Positions 52,983-61,851 of a DNA stretch of 64,000 nt are shown here, in pieces. Numbering within the stretch: the first letter of the stretch is position 1; every line of letters begins with the position of its first letter. The DNA is from Chloracidobacterium sp. (GTDB lineage Bacteria; Acidobacteriota; Blastocatellia; Pyrinomonadales; Pyrinomonadaceae): positions 1,412,501-1,476,500 of the forward strand of contig JABTUB010000001.1 in assembly GCA_015075585.1 (NCBI GenBank). The letters are read 5' to 3'. A program made the position numbers and the translations under genes. The notes under the pieces were generated by a model. It was not told where the DNA came from, made no database searches, and was given only the letters and a program-made list of their open reading frames with translations.

Positions 52983-54881
52983 GTGCTCTTCAGACTTTCA
53001 AATGTTCAAAGGTCATACGGCGGCGATGATGTGCTGCGCGGCGTGTCTTTCCAGATCGACCCCGAAGAAAAGGCGGGCCTCGTAGGAAGGAACGGTGCGG
53101 GCAAGACGACAATATTCCGCCTTGTTACGGGCAGCGAATCGCCTGACGGCGGTGAAGTGATCCGGGCAAGCGGGCTAAAGCTCGGGCTGCTCGATCAACA
53201 CGTCGAATTCAACGCCGGTGAGACCGTTCACACTGCCGCGCTGTCAGCGTTCAAAGAGATACACGATATCGAAGCTGAGATGCGCACGCTGGAAGTCCAA
53301 ATGGCGACCGATCATTCCGACGCGGTCCTCGGCCGCTATGCCGATCTTCAGACGCGGTTCGAACAGCTCGACGGTTTCTCATATGCTGCAAGGGCGGAAT
53401 CGATCCTTATGGGCATGGGCTTTGACCGTACGAAGTGGCAGCAGGAGGCCGCAAAGCTTTCCGGAGGGCAAAAGAATCGACTCGGAATGGTCCGAATGCT
53501 TCTTTCGGATGCCGATGTACTTTTGCTAGATGAGCCGACGAACCACTTGGATGTTGACGCCGTAGAGTGGCTCGAAAACTTCCTTAAAGACTACGACAAA
53601 GCCTACGTTGTGATCAGCCACGATCGGTATTTCCTCGACCGGACGACGACGCGCGTCATCGAGATCGATCGGGGCAAGGCGATCTCTTACAAGGGCAACT
53701 ACTCAAGCTATCTCGTCGAGCGCGAACTTCGTCGCGAGCAGCAACAGCGTGAATATGAGAATCAAAAAGCTCTGATCAATAAGACCGAGGAGTTCATCCG
53801 CCGCAACCTTGAAGGCCAAAAGACCAAACAGGCAAAATCACGCCGCAATATGCTCGAGCGGATGGAGCGTATCGAAGCGGTGCCGTCGGAAAAGAGCGGC
53901 GGCAACTTCAAACTGAAGAACGTCGAACGTGCAGGGAACAATGTGCTTACGACAGAGGATCTGGCGATCGGCTATGGTGAAAAAGTGCTTGCAGGCGGCA
54001 TCAACATAGCTCTGCACAGAGGAGGCGTACTTGGTGTCATAGGTGCGAACGGCACGGGTAAAACTACGCTTCTAAAGACATTGCTGGGGCAGATCCGCGA
54101 ACTCAACGGACGTATAACTTGGGGCACAAAGACGGATATCGGCTACTATTCGCAGTCGCTCGACGATCTTTACGAAGGGAACGATGTCATCAATGAGCTT
54201 CGGCGTGTGGCACCGTCAGCGGAGAATGTCGAGCTTCGATCATTCCTTGCAAGGTTCCTTTTCTTCGGCGACGATATCGAGAAAAAGGTCGCGACGCTTT
54301 CCGGCGGCGAAAAGGGCCGGCTTTCGCTTGCAAAGCTGATCTACTCGCAAAAGAACGTTCTGGTGCTTGATGAACCGACGAACCACCTTGATATTCCGGC
54401 ACGCGAGGCTCTCGAAGCCGCGCTCCGCGAGTTTCCCGGCACGATAATAACGGTCAGCCACGATCGCTTCTTTCTTGATGAACTTGCGACGCAGATCCTG
54501 TCGTTCGAGGCGGACGGAAGCGTGCTCGATCATAAAGGCAACTACACCGAGTTCCATGAGTGGAAACTGCGTACGGCCGCCGAAACAACAACGACGGAAA
54601 TCGCCGCGACCGCGGTTTCAAATGCCGCACCGGGCCGCCGAGTCGTACGATCATTATCAAAGAATCAGCGTCTGCATCTCGAAAAGTGCATCGCGGAGCT
54701 GGAAAAAACTATCCCGCAGCTCGAAGCCGAAGCGGAAGCGTTGTCGTTGAAAATGGCCGAGCCTGACGCCGCCGCAGATTTTGCCGTGCTCTCCGCCTTG
54801 ACCAAGGAACATAACGAGATACAGACGCGGATCAAGGACCTTTACGCCGAATGGGAACGCGCCGCAGAAGAGCTTGGATGA
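52983..54881 (+). CDS. ABC-F family ATP-binding protein
   Basis: 632 residues with two ABC domains and no membrane segment. First Walker A GRNGAGKTT, signature LSGGQKNRLGMVRML, Walker B LLLDEPTNHLD. The ABC-F linker lies at about 245-310 (SYLVERELRREQQQREYENQKALI). Second Walker A GANGTGKTT, signature LSGGEKGRLSLAKLI, LVLDEPTNHLD. C-terminal coiled coil (about 560-632) as in Uup/YheS-type members. ABC-F proteins bind the ribosomal E site and help stalled ribosomes; some give antibiotic resistance. GTG start directly after the upstream terminator. Confidence 0.93.
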   Translation: MLFRLSNVQRSYGGDDVLRGVSFQIDPEEKAGLVGRNGAGKTTIFRLVTGSESPDGGEVIRASGLKLGLLDQHVEFNAGETVHTAALSAFKEIHDIEAEMRTLEVQMATDHSDAVLGRYADLQTRFEQLDGFSYAARAESILMGMGFDRTKWQQEAAKLSGGQKNRLGMVRMLLSDADVLLLDEPTNHLDVDAVEWLENFLKDYDKAYVVISHDRYFLDRTTTRVIEIDRGKAISYKGNYSSYLVERELRREQQQREYENQKALINKTEEFIRRNLEGQKTKQAKSRRNMLERMERIEAVPSEKSGGNFKLKNVERAGNNVLTTEDLAIGYGEKVLAGGINIALHRGGVLGVIGANGTGKTTLLKTLLGQIRELNGRITWGTKTDIGYYSQSLDDLYEGNDVINELRRVAPSAENVELRSFLARFLFFGDDIEKKVATLSGGEKGRLSLAKLIYSQKNVLVLDEPTNHLDIPAREALEAALREFPGTIITVSHDRFFLDELATQILSFEADGSVLDHKGNYTEFHEWKLRTAAETTTTEIAATAVSNAAPGRRVVRSLSKNQRLHLEKCIAELEKTIPQLEAEAEALSLKMAEPDAAADFAVLSALTKEHNEIQTRIKDLYAEWERAAEELG

Positions 54882-54983
54882 AGCGTGCGGCTTACGGATC
54901 CGTCACAGATCTCTTTAACAGTAATTCCGGCTCGAAGTGGTGTTTTCATTATTTTTGTTTCGTTCGCTGACTGCATTGAATTG

Positions 54984-55098
54984 CCACGCCATTTATGGCG
55001 TGGTTGTATGCTGCAAACAGCTCTTTCGGCTTTAGCCGAACATTGGGCTAAAGCCCAAGCCCTTTCCTGTCTTTGCTCTCCACTAGCTGAAGCTAGTG
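54984..55098. repeat. Cluster of REP-like palindromes 3' of the RAYT gene
   Basis: Four palindromes: CCACGCCAT-TT-ATGGCGTGG (54984-55003), TTCGGCTTTAGCCGAA (55025-55040), TTGGGCTAAAGCCCAA (55043-55058) and CCACTAGCTGAAGCTAGTGG (55080-55099). Two more of the last two types occur at 55316-55335 and 55355-55370. The region 55043-55140 recurs almost exactly at 55959-56056. Confidence 0.85.
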
Positions 55099-55289
55099 GC
55101 AATTCCCAATGCAAAAAGCTAAAGCTAGTGGCGATTCTCAAAGCAAAAAGCTAAAGCGTGTGGCAATTCTCAAAGCAAAAAGCTAAAGCTAGTGGCGACT
55201 CTCAAAGCAAAAAGCTAGAGCTAGTGGCAATTCCCAATGCAAAAAGCTAAAGCTCGCGGCAAATCTCAACGCAGATGCTGAAGCTAGCG
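55099..55289. repeat. 32-bp tandem repeat array derived from a REP half-site
   Basis: Six abutting units start at 55099, 55131, 55163, 55195, 55227 and 55259 (the last is 31 bp). Each contains AAAGCTAAAGCTAGTG, which matches the right half of the neighbouring palindrome. Units alternate GCAATTC and GCGATTC-like starts. Two more units occur at 56015-56078. Confidence 0.88.
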
Positions 55290-55361
55290 GTAATTCTAAA
55301 ACTCCTGCTGAATTGCCACTAGCTTCAGCTAGTGGGAAAATTGGATTAAATGTTTTGGGCT

Positions 55362-55796
55362 TTAGCCCAACCCTTGACTAAATCCTCCGCGTTCAAGGAA
55401 GTCATCGAACTCCTCGTTAAAAGGACGGAACCGATGATGTTCTTCCTGCGAATCGATATATTTTCTCACCTTTGGCAATAAAGATTGGCTCACAGAAACC
55501 GCAAAGTATTCATCCTGCCAGTGGAATTTACCGCGACACAACCGGTTCTTATTTATCCAGTGCGACGACTCGCCTTTCAACAGCCGCATTATTTCATCAA
55601 GATTTTGTCCTGAACCTAAAGACACAAGGCAATGAACGTGCTCGACCCAGCCATTCAATGCACCTATAAATATTTTTTTTGCCTTGGCGTTCGCGCGAAT
55701 ATGCTCGAACACCTTATATCTGATCGATTCCGTAAGCAAAGGTTCGCGATCTTTAGTAGTCCAGACGAAATGTATCCAAACACTGATATGTGGCAT
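55362..55796 (-). CDS. REP-associated tyrosine transposase (RAYT, Y1/HUH type)
   Basis: 144 residues from the ATG at 55796; the frame is open further upstream but through REP palindromes. Opens with MPHISVWIHFVWTTKDREPLL, typical of the IS200-like Y1 transposase family. The HUH metal motif is HVH (WVEHVHCLVSLG) and the catalytic Tyr is in VRKYIDSQEEHH. It is flanked on both sides by REP-like palindromes, and its stop codon lies inside one. This is the arrangement of domesticated RAYTs that act on REP sequences, not of a mobile IS200 with its own ends. Confidence 0.88.
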   Translation of the reverse strand: MPHISVWIHFVWTTKDREPLLTESIRYKVFEHIRANAKAKKIFIGALNGWVEHVHCLVSLGSGQNLDEIMRLLKGESSHWINKNRLCRGKFHWQDEYFAVSVSQSLLPKVRKYIDSQEEHHRFRPFNEEFDDFLERGGFSQGLG

Positions 55797-55842
55797 ATGA
55801 TTAGTTTGGGCTAAAGCCCTGGTCTTTTTTCGTGCCTTGTGT

Positions 55843-56078
55843 CCACTAGCTAAAGCTAGTGGTAATTCTAAAACTTCTACTGAATTGGCACTAGCTTTAG
55901 CTAGTGGACAATTGGCTTTCAAATTTTTGGGGCTTTAGCCCAATGATGGAAAAGTTTGTTGGGCTAAAGCCCAAGCCCTTGCCTGTCTTTGCTCTCCACT
56001 AGCTGAAGCTAGTGGCAATTCCCAATGCAAAAAGCTAAAGCTAGTGGCGATTCTCAGAACAAAAAGCTAAAGCTAGTG
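55843..56078. repeat. Cluster of REP-like palindromes and half-site repeats 5' of the RAYT gene
   Basis: CCACTAGCTAAAGCTAGTGG (55843-55862), a related copy near 55888-55907, a TTGGGGCTTTAGCCCAA-type copy near 55928-55943, TTGGGCTAAAGCCCAA (55959-55974), CCACTAGCTGAAGCTAGTGG (55996-56015) and two 32-bp units (56015-56078). Base composition and repeats match the cluster on the other side of the RAYT gene. Confidence 0.85.
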
Positions 56079-56374
56079 GCAATTCTAAAATTCTTATGAA
56101 TGGCCAAGCCATTTATGACGTCGATACAAGCGTTCATCGTGTCGGTCGTACCGTCCTCGTTAATAAAATATCCCACCTGGAAAGACTTTGACATTATTTA
56201 GAAAGACTTTGACATCGTTCGGAAGTGATCTGTAACGATATTTTTGGCTTTTGCAGCGATCGCGAGCTAATTTTCTGTCAATTTTAACTCTCGCGACAGT
56301 CGGAAGCAGGCACCGCGCGTAAGAAGTTCAAGGACTGAGGCCGCGATCTGAGCGCACTCATCTGCGTCGAGCGC
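56079..56374. other. Intergenic remainder of the REP island
   Basis: No gene is seen. It contains a decayed copy of the ATTTATGGCG-type palindrome near 56110 and a 15-bp direct repeat, GAAAGACTTTGACAT, at 56180-56194 and 56201-56215 (21-bp period). Confidence 0.5.
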
Positions 56375-56405
56375 AAAAAAAGAGGCTGCCGTTTAAGGCA
56401 ACCTC
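56375..56405 (-). terminator. Intrinsic terminator of the M28 peptidase gene
   Basis: The stem GAGGCTGCC/GGCAACCTC (56382-56390 with 56397-56405, one mismatch) has a 6-nt loop. On the minus strand it is followed by seven T (56381-56375). Confidence 0.8.
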
Positions 56406-56431
56406 AAATATCCGTTCAGGAAATTGGCAGG

Positions 56432-58516
56432 TCAGCGGACAAATGCTCCGGGCGCCGGTTGGTCGCCGTTACTGCCGTATTGAACAACGAGCCAGTTGGA
56501 GCTTGTGCGGTTGATCCACCAAGTACCGGTTGACGGGCGGAAGATCGCAATATCCGCTTTGCCGTCGCCGTCGAAATCGGCGGGTGCCGGCAGATCGCCG
56601 TTAACGCCGTAATTTGTAACGGTTGTCGCTCCCGTCGTGCTCTTGATGATGTACCAGTTACCTTCGGCCGGACGAAAGAGTGCGATGTCGGCCTTGCCGT
56701 CGCCGTCGTAATCAGCCGGTACGACCTGGTCGCCGACCGAGCCGAGCCGCGTTATCTTCTGCTGCCCCGTAGATAGATTCTGATACCAATAGCCTGTATC
56801 CGGCCGATAGACCGCAATATCAGTCTTGCCGTCGCCGTCATAATCGGCCGGCGCCGGAATGTCGGTCGAAATGCCGTAGGCGGTCGCAAGCAGCCCGGCA
56901 GTGCTTCGGTTGATCCACCAAGTGCCGGTTGACGGGCGGTAAACCGCAATGTCTGCCTTGCCGTCGCCGTCGTAATCGCCCGGAACGGTAATGTCATTCG
57001 CGGTTCCGAAGAGCTCTATGCGTACCGTGGATGTTGCGCTGTTGTAGATGTACCACGCACCCTGCGACGGCCGATAGACCGCGATATCGGCTTTTCCGTC
57101 GCCGTCGTAATCCGCCGGAACGATGCGGTCGGTCGCTATGCCGAACTGCATCGCAAAACTGCCGCTTTGGCTGCGGTCAACGTACCACGTGCCTTGTGAA
57201 GGCCTGAAGACCGATCGATCGGCCTTGCCGTCGCGGTCAAAATCGAACGGCACACCACGAGTGGCAAATGACCCCTTTGCCAACTCACCGACGAACGATA
57301 TCGCGAGTTTCGCGAACTTCAACGCGTGATTAGCGTTGTCACCCGACTGCGCGATCGTGTCATTCGCAGTGTGAATGTAGGGATTATCCTGATTCATCAT
57401 CGCCTCGAAAGGCATCGAGGCGGCATAACCTTTGTTGTACCACGAAGCGTGATCAGAACAGCCGTATCCGCACGATGATGTCCCAACGGTCAGTGTCGGC
57501 TGATAGGCCGTGATCAGATTTGTTACGAATGTGTTCTGCGCAGCGTTCGTGTAGTCCGTCATCAGGACGATGTCGTATCCGGGCGAACCCTTGTAATTCG
57601 TCATATCGAGCTGTATGACGCCGACAACATTCTTATTCTGTGCCTGATAGGCCGCGACGATGTCCTTTGAGCCTTTGAGTCCGGCCTCTTCGGCAGCGTA
57701 TGCCATGAATTGGACCGTGCGCTTAGGCCGAAAGCTCTTTGTCATCAGGACGCGGATCGCTTCGGTCATTGACGCGATCCCTGACGCATCGTCGTCCGCA
57801 CCCGGAGCGGGAAGCGTTTGGCCGCTGAGATTGATGGAATCCTGATGGCCGCCGACAACGACGATCTCATTCGGAAGTTCGGTGCCGGTGATCGTCATTA
57901 TGATCGAGGGCTGCGGGGATACGTTCGCAGGATGATTAAAGAACGCTACGCTCGCATCGCTTCGGCCTGCAGCGAGAGCCTCCCACTTTGCCTTTATCCA
58001 ATTCGCGGAATCAAGGCCGCTCGGCTGATTGTAACGGCGATTCGGAAAACCCGAAAGATCGATGATCGTCTGGCGATTTTGAAATTCACTGGTCTGACTC
58101 AGCATCGAATTGACCGCAGCATGATTGTCGATCGTGTAGGTTATCAGGCTTTGCTTTGCCGCGGCAGCCCTCATGTCCGTCAGCCATGCGATGGCGTCGG
58201 CTTCGCTGTCGTGTGCTACAAAGCCGCCGCACTTGTTGAAGTATTCGTGCATTGCCTGCGAGAGTTCTTCGGTTTGCATCTCATTGAGCCGAAGCAACGC
58301 AATGCCGTCAATGGTCGATGCGACGTGCAATCCCTTTAATGATGATCCGGCATCAGCCGCACGCCGCTCGATTACCGTACTCAACTCTTTGCTGTCAACG
58401 CTTATCCAGTGTTCCGCAACGCTTGCATGTGTATCCGTAAGCCGATATGCGGCAAGACCCGCGGCAATGCTGAATACAGCAAAAACTATCATTAAAATCC
58501 TGATCTTATGATGCAT
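56432..58516 (-). CDS. Secreted M28 family zinc aminopeptidase with six C-terminal FG-GAP-like repeats
   Basis: 694 residues from the ATG at 58516, which sits 9 nt after AGGA; an upstream in-frame start at 58549 is less well placed. Signal-anchor-like N-terminus (about 3-25). M28 peptidase domain at about 190-420 with metal ligands in GGHQDS, PGADDDASGIA, EEAGLKGS and GCSDHASW. C-terminal ~280 residues are six repeats of ~46 residues with the core DYDGDGKADIAVYRPS, calcium-binding DxDxDGxxD loops forming a beta-propeller-like domain. Probably a secreted aminopeptidase with a surface-binding domain. Confidence 0.9.
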   Translation of the reverse strand: MHHKIRILMIVFAVFSIAAGLAAYRLTDTHASVAEHWISVDSKELSTVIERRAADAGSSLKGLHVASTIDGIALLRLNEMQTEELSQAMHEYFNKCGGFVAHDSEADAIAWLTDMRAAAAKQSLITYTIDNHAAVNSMLSQTSEFQNRQTIIDLSGFPNRRYNQPSGLDSANWIKAKWEALAAGRSDASVAFFNHPANVSPQPSIIMTITGTELPNEIVVVGGHQDSINLSGQTLPAPGADDDASGIASMTEAIRVLMTKSFRPKRTVQFMAYAAEEAGLKGSKDIVAAYQAQNKNVVGVIQLDMTNYKGSPGYDIVLMTDYTNAAQNTFVTNLITAYQPTLTVGTSSCGYGCSDHASWYNKGYAASMPFEAMMNQDNPYIHTANDTIAQSGDNANHALKFAKLAISFVGELAKGSFATRGVPFDFDRDGKADRSVFRPSQGTWYVDRSQSGSFAMQFGIATDRIVPADYDGDGKADIAVYRPSQGAWYIYNSATSTVRIELFGTANDITVPGDYDGDGKADIAVYRPSTGTWWINRSTAGLLATAYGISTDIPAPADYDGDGKTDIAVYRPDTGYWYQNLSTGQQKITRLGSVGDQVVPADYDGDGKADIALFRPAEGNWYIIKSTTGATTVTNYGVNGDLPAPADFDGDGKADIAIFRPSTGTWWINRTSSNWLVVQYGSNGDQPAPGAFVR

Positions 58517-58583
58517 CGTCATTCTTCCTGTCAGTGTGAATATCCTCAACTACCAAACCGCATATTATATAACAGAATGGCTC

Positions 58584-58612
58584 GATAACTGCATTTGAAA
58601 AATGCTGTTATC
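58584..58612. other. Hairpin between guaB and the M28 peptidase gene
   Basis: The near-perfect palindrome GATAAC-N-GCATTT with its inverted copy (one internal mismatch, 3-nt loop) lies 13 nt after the guaB stop. No clear T tract follows, so a role as guaB terminator or M28 leader element is uncertain. Confidence 0.45.
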
Positions 58613-58624
58613 CGCAGCGGCGCA

Positions 58625-60105
<1,481 letters not shown>

Positions 60106-60120
60106 AACAACAGTTCGATC

Positions 60121-60152
60121 AAATAAAAATGCCCGTGCAACCGGACGGGCAT
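60121..60152 (-). terminator. Intrinsic terminator of the rodZ-like gene
   Basis: The 8-bp stem ATGCCCGT/ACGGGCAT (60129-60136 with 60145-60152) is followed on the minus strand by TTTTTATTT. It separates rodZ from the guaB promoter. Confidence 0.85.
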
Positions 60153-60172
60153 TTGAGAACGATCGACAGCCA

Positions 60173-61198
60173 TTAATGGCTTCTGTTGACGGGCGGTGCT
60201 GCCGGTTTTGGCGTCGCCGTCGTTTTTGGCGGAGCCGGTTTCGTATTCGCCGCAGGCCCGTTGCCGGATGTGTTCGCAGCCGGCGCGGCAGCAGAGTTGG
60301 CTGCTGAGGGCTTAGCCGGCAAAGGCGCCGGCGTCTTTCGCACGGCGGGTGCGGCAGGTGTTTGATCCGTAGGTGCTGCGGTATTGGCCGGCGACGTCCC
60401 GCTTACGATCGCTCCGCCTGAGTATATCTGCGAAAGATTATCCTTATTTATGGTGAATTCGATCCGCTGGCCCTTCGGATTGCCGATCGGCTCGGACGGC
60501 AATGTGATCGGCTTTCCGTTGATCGACAGCTGCACGACCGCCGAATTCCAACGATTATAGTTAAAAGTTATGCTTTCCTTCGGGTCGAACTGCACAGTTG
60601 ATCCCGCGGCGACAACATCATCCCTTTTTTCGCCGTCAACGACCGTTTCAACACGCACAGGCTGCGTCGTGGTCTTGAACTCCATTTTTACGGCTCCCAT
60701 TGCAGGCTGCGATACGCCCGCGGTCTGCGGAGCCTCTTGCGTGTTAGAGTTCGCGGCAGAATTCGCTGGCGTTTGCGGCGCAGTGTGCACCGTTTCTTCT
60801 TTCGAATTAAGATAACGTAAACCGAGCAGCACGGCTGCCGTCATTATCGCCAAGATCAAGATAGCGGTAATAACGGTCGGTACCATCGAACGTCCCGAAT
60901 GATCGTCCGTCAGAACTTCGGGCCGATAAAGCACTTGTTCTGAACTTTGCGCCATTTCCGCCGCCGCGGCCTGCCGCGCATAATCGGCAAGAGCCTCTTG
61001 TTCATCGACGCCGACATATTTCGCGATCGATTTGACGAAGCCTTTATTAAATATCCCGCCGGGCAGGGGTTTATAATCGTCGCGTTCGATCGATTCAACG
61101 TAATGAGGTGAGATGCGGGTTTGCTCAGCTACCTCGCCGATAGAAATATCGCGTGCTTCACGGGCTTCCCGGAGTTTTTCGCCTAAAGTTTGTGACAT
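60173..61198 (-). CDS. RodZ-like helix-turn-helix membrane protein
   Basis: 341 residues. N-terminal HTH_25 domain (about 1-75) beginning MSQTLGEKLREAREARDISIGEVAEQTRIS, with the RodZ-type continuation LPGGIFNKGFVKSIAKYVGVDEQEAL. Single transmembrane helix at about 110-130. Periplasmic DUF4115-like domain (about 165-260) with VETVVDGEKRDDVVAAGS, then a long Pro/Ala/Asn-rich tail. RodZ links MreB to the elongasome. The symbol is withheld because many bacteria have regulators with this fold. Confidence 0.85.
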   Translation of the reverse strand: MSQTLGEKLREAREARDISIGEVAEQTRISPHYVESIERDDYKPLPGGIFNKGFVKSIAKYVGVDEQEALADYARQAAAAEMAQSSEQVLYRPEVLTDDHSGRSMVPTVITAILILAIMTAAVLLGLRYLNSKEETVHTAPQTPANSAANSNTQEAPQTAGVSQPAMGAVKMEFKTTTQPVRVETVVDGEKRDDVVAAGSTVQFDPKESITFNYNRWNSAVVQLSINGKPITLPSEPIGNPKGQRIEFTINKDNLSQIYSGGAIVSGTSPANTAAPTDQTPAAPAVRKTPAPLPAKPSAANSAAAPAANTSGNGPAANTKPAPPKTTATPKPAAPPVNRSH

Positions 61199-61231
61199 TC
61201 AAGAAGTGCCTGACCCAATATATCGACTGCA

Positions 61232-61260
61232 AGTTTAACAAAAAAACACTATGTTGTCTA
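61232..61260 (-). promoter_or_regulatory. Promoter of the rodZ-like gene
   Basis: TAGACA (61260-61255), a 17-bp spacer and an extended -10 TG-T-TAAACT (-10 at 61237-61232) on the minus strand; leader about 27 nt. Confidence 0.55.
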
Positions 61261-61309
61261 AAAGGACGTATCTAAAGACTTACGGCATTTTACAAAGCTT
61301 GTCAGTGTC

Positions 61310-61339
61310 TTGCGTTACCACCGTTTTGCGTGATAGTTT
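61310..61339 (+). promoter_or_regulatory. Possible promoter of the BMC shell protein gene
   Basis: TTGCGT (61310-61315), an 18-bp spacer and an extended -10 TG-A-TAGTTT (-10 at 61334-61339). A leader of about 50 nt with Shine-Dalgarno GAGAGGA precedes the ATG at 61398. Confidence 0.35.
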
Positions 61340-61397
61340 TAGGCATACGAAAGTCGGTTTGGCGGACTCGTGTCATTGATCTTATTGAGAGGAATTT

Positions 61398-61790
61398 ATG
61401 AGTTTTGAAGCACTCGGAATGGTTGAAACAAAGGGGTTCGTCGGGGCAGTCGAAGCCGCTGATGCAATGGTGAAGGCCGCGAACGTCCAATTGGTCGGCA
61501 AGGAATATATCGGCGCAGGCTATGTAACGATATTCGTCCGCGGCGATGTCGGTGCGGTTAAGGCGGCGACCGATGCCGGTGCGGCCGCTGCACGGCGTGT
61601 CGGCGAGCTGATCAGCGTACATGTTATCCCTCGCCCGCACAGCGAGGTCGAACGAGTCCTTCCAAAAGGCGGAAAGGTCGGTTACAGCCCTGATGAAAAG
61701 GCCCTTAGCGGTGCTGAAAAGCAGCTTGGCTCGGGCAGTACATCGGCCACTTCAGGTACTGCCGGTTCGACCAAGACAAAGACGCGCTGA
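61398..61790 (+). CDS. Bacterial microcompartment hexameric shell protein (BMC-H)
   Basis: 130 residues. The ~92-residue BMC domain is clear: [19 protein letters not shown], then [38 protein letters not shown] and [11 protein letters not shown]. This matches the PduA/EutM/CcmK class. The central pore loop is IGAGY (38-42) instead of the usual KIGSG-type loop, with a tyrosine at the lumen edge. A ~35-residue Ser/Gly/Thr/Lys-rich extension follows the domain. A strong Shine-Dalgarno lies 4 nt upstream. First gene of the BMC locus; the acylating aldehyde dehydrogenase is next. Confidence 0.95.
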   Translation: MSFEALGMVETKGFVGAVEAADAMVKAANVQLVGKEYIGAGYVTIFVRGDVGAVKAATDAGAAAARRVGELISVHVIPRPHSEVERVLPKGGKVGYSPDEKALSGAEKQLGSGSTSATSGTAGSTKTKTR

Positions 61791-61805
61791 CATTAGCTTA
61801 GAACT

Positions 61806-61836
61806 GATCGGCCGCGGTATTACCGGCCGATCTTTT
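61806..61836 (+). terminator. Terminator/attenuator between shell protein and aldehyde dehydrogenase genes
   Basis: The perfect 9-bp stem GATCGGCCG/CGGCCGATC (61806-61814 with 61824-61832) has a 9-nt loop and is followed by TTTT. Placed 15 nt after the shell gene stop and 15 nt before the next ATG, it could let shell protein mRNA outnumber enzyme mRNA. Confidence 0.7.
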
Positions 61837-61851
61837 CGTTAGGTTGTTTTG

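Noticed and set aside
55099..55289. CRISPR array
   Set aside because: Units abut directly with no spacers and derive from a neighbouring palindrome; no cas genes are present. The same applies to the 21-bp array at 23772.
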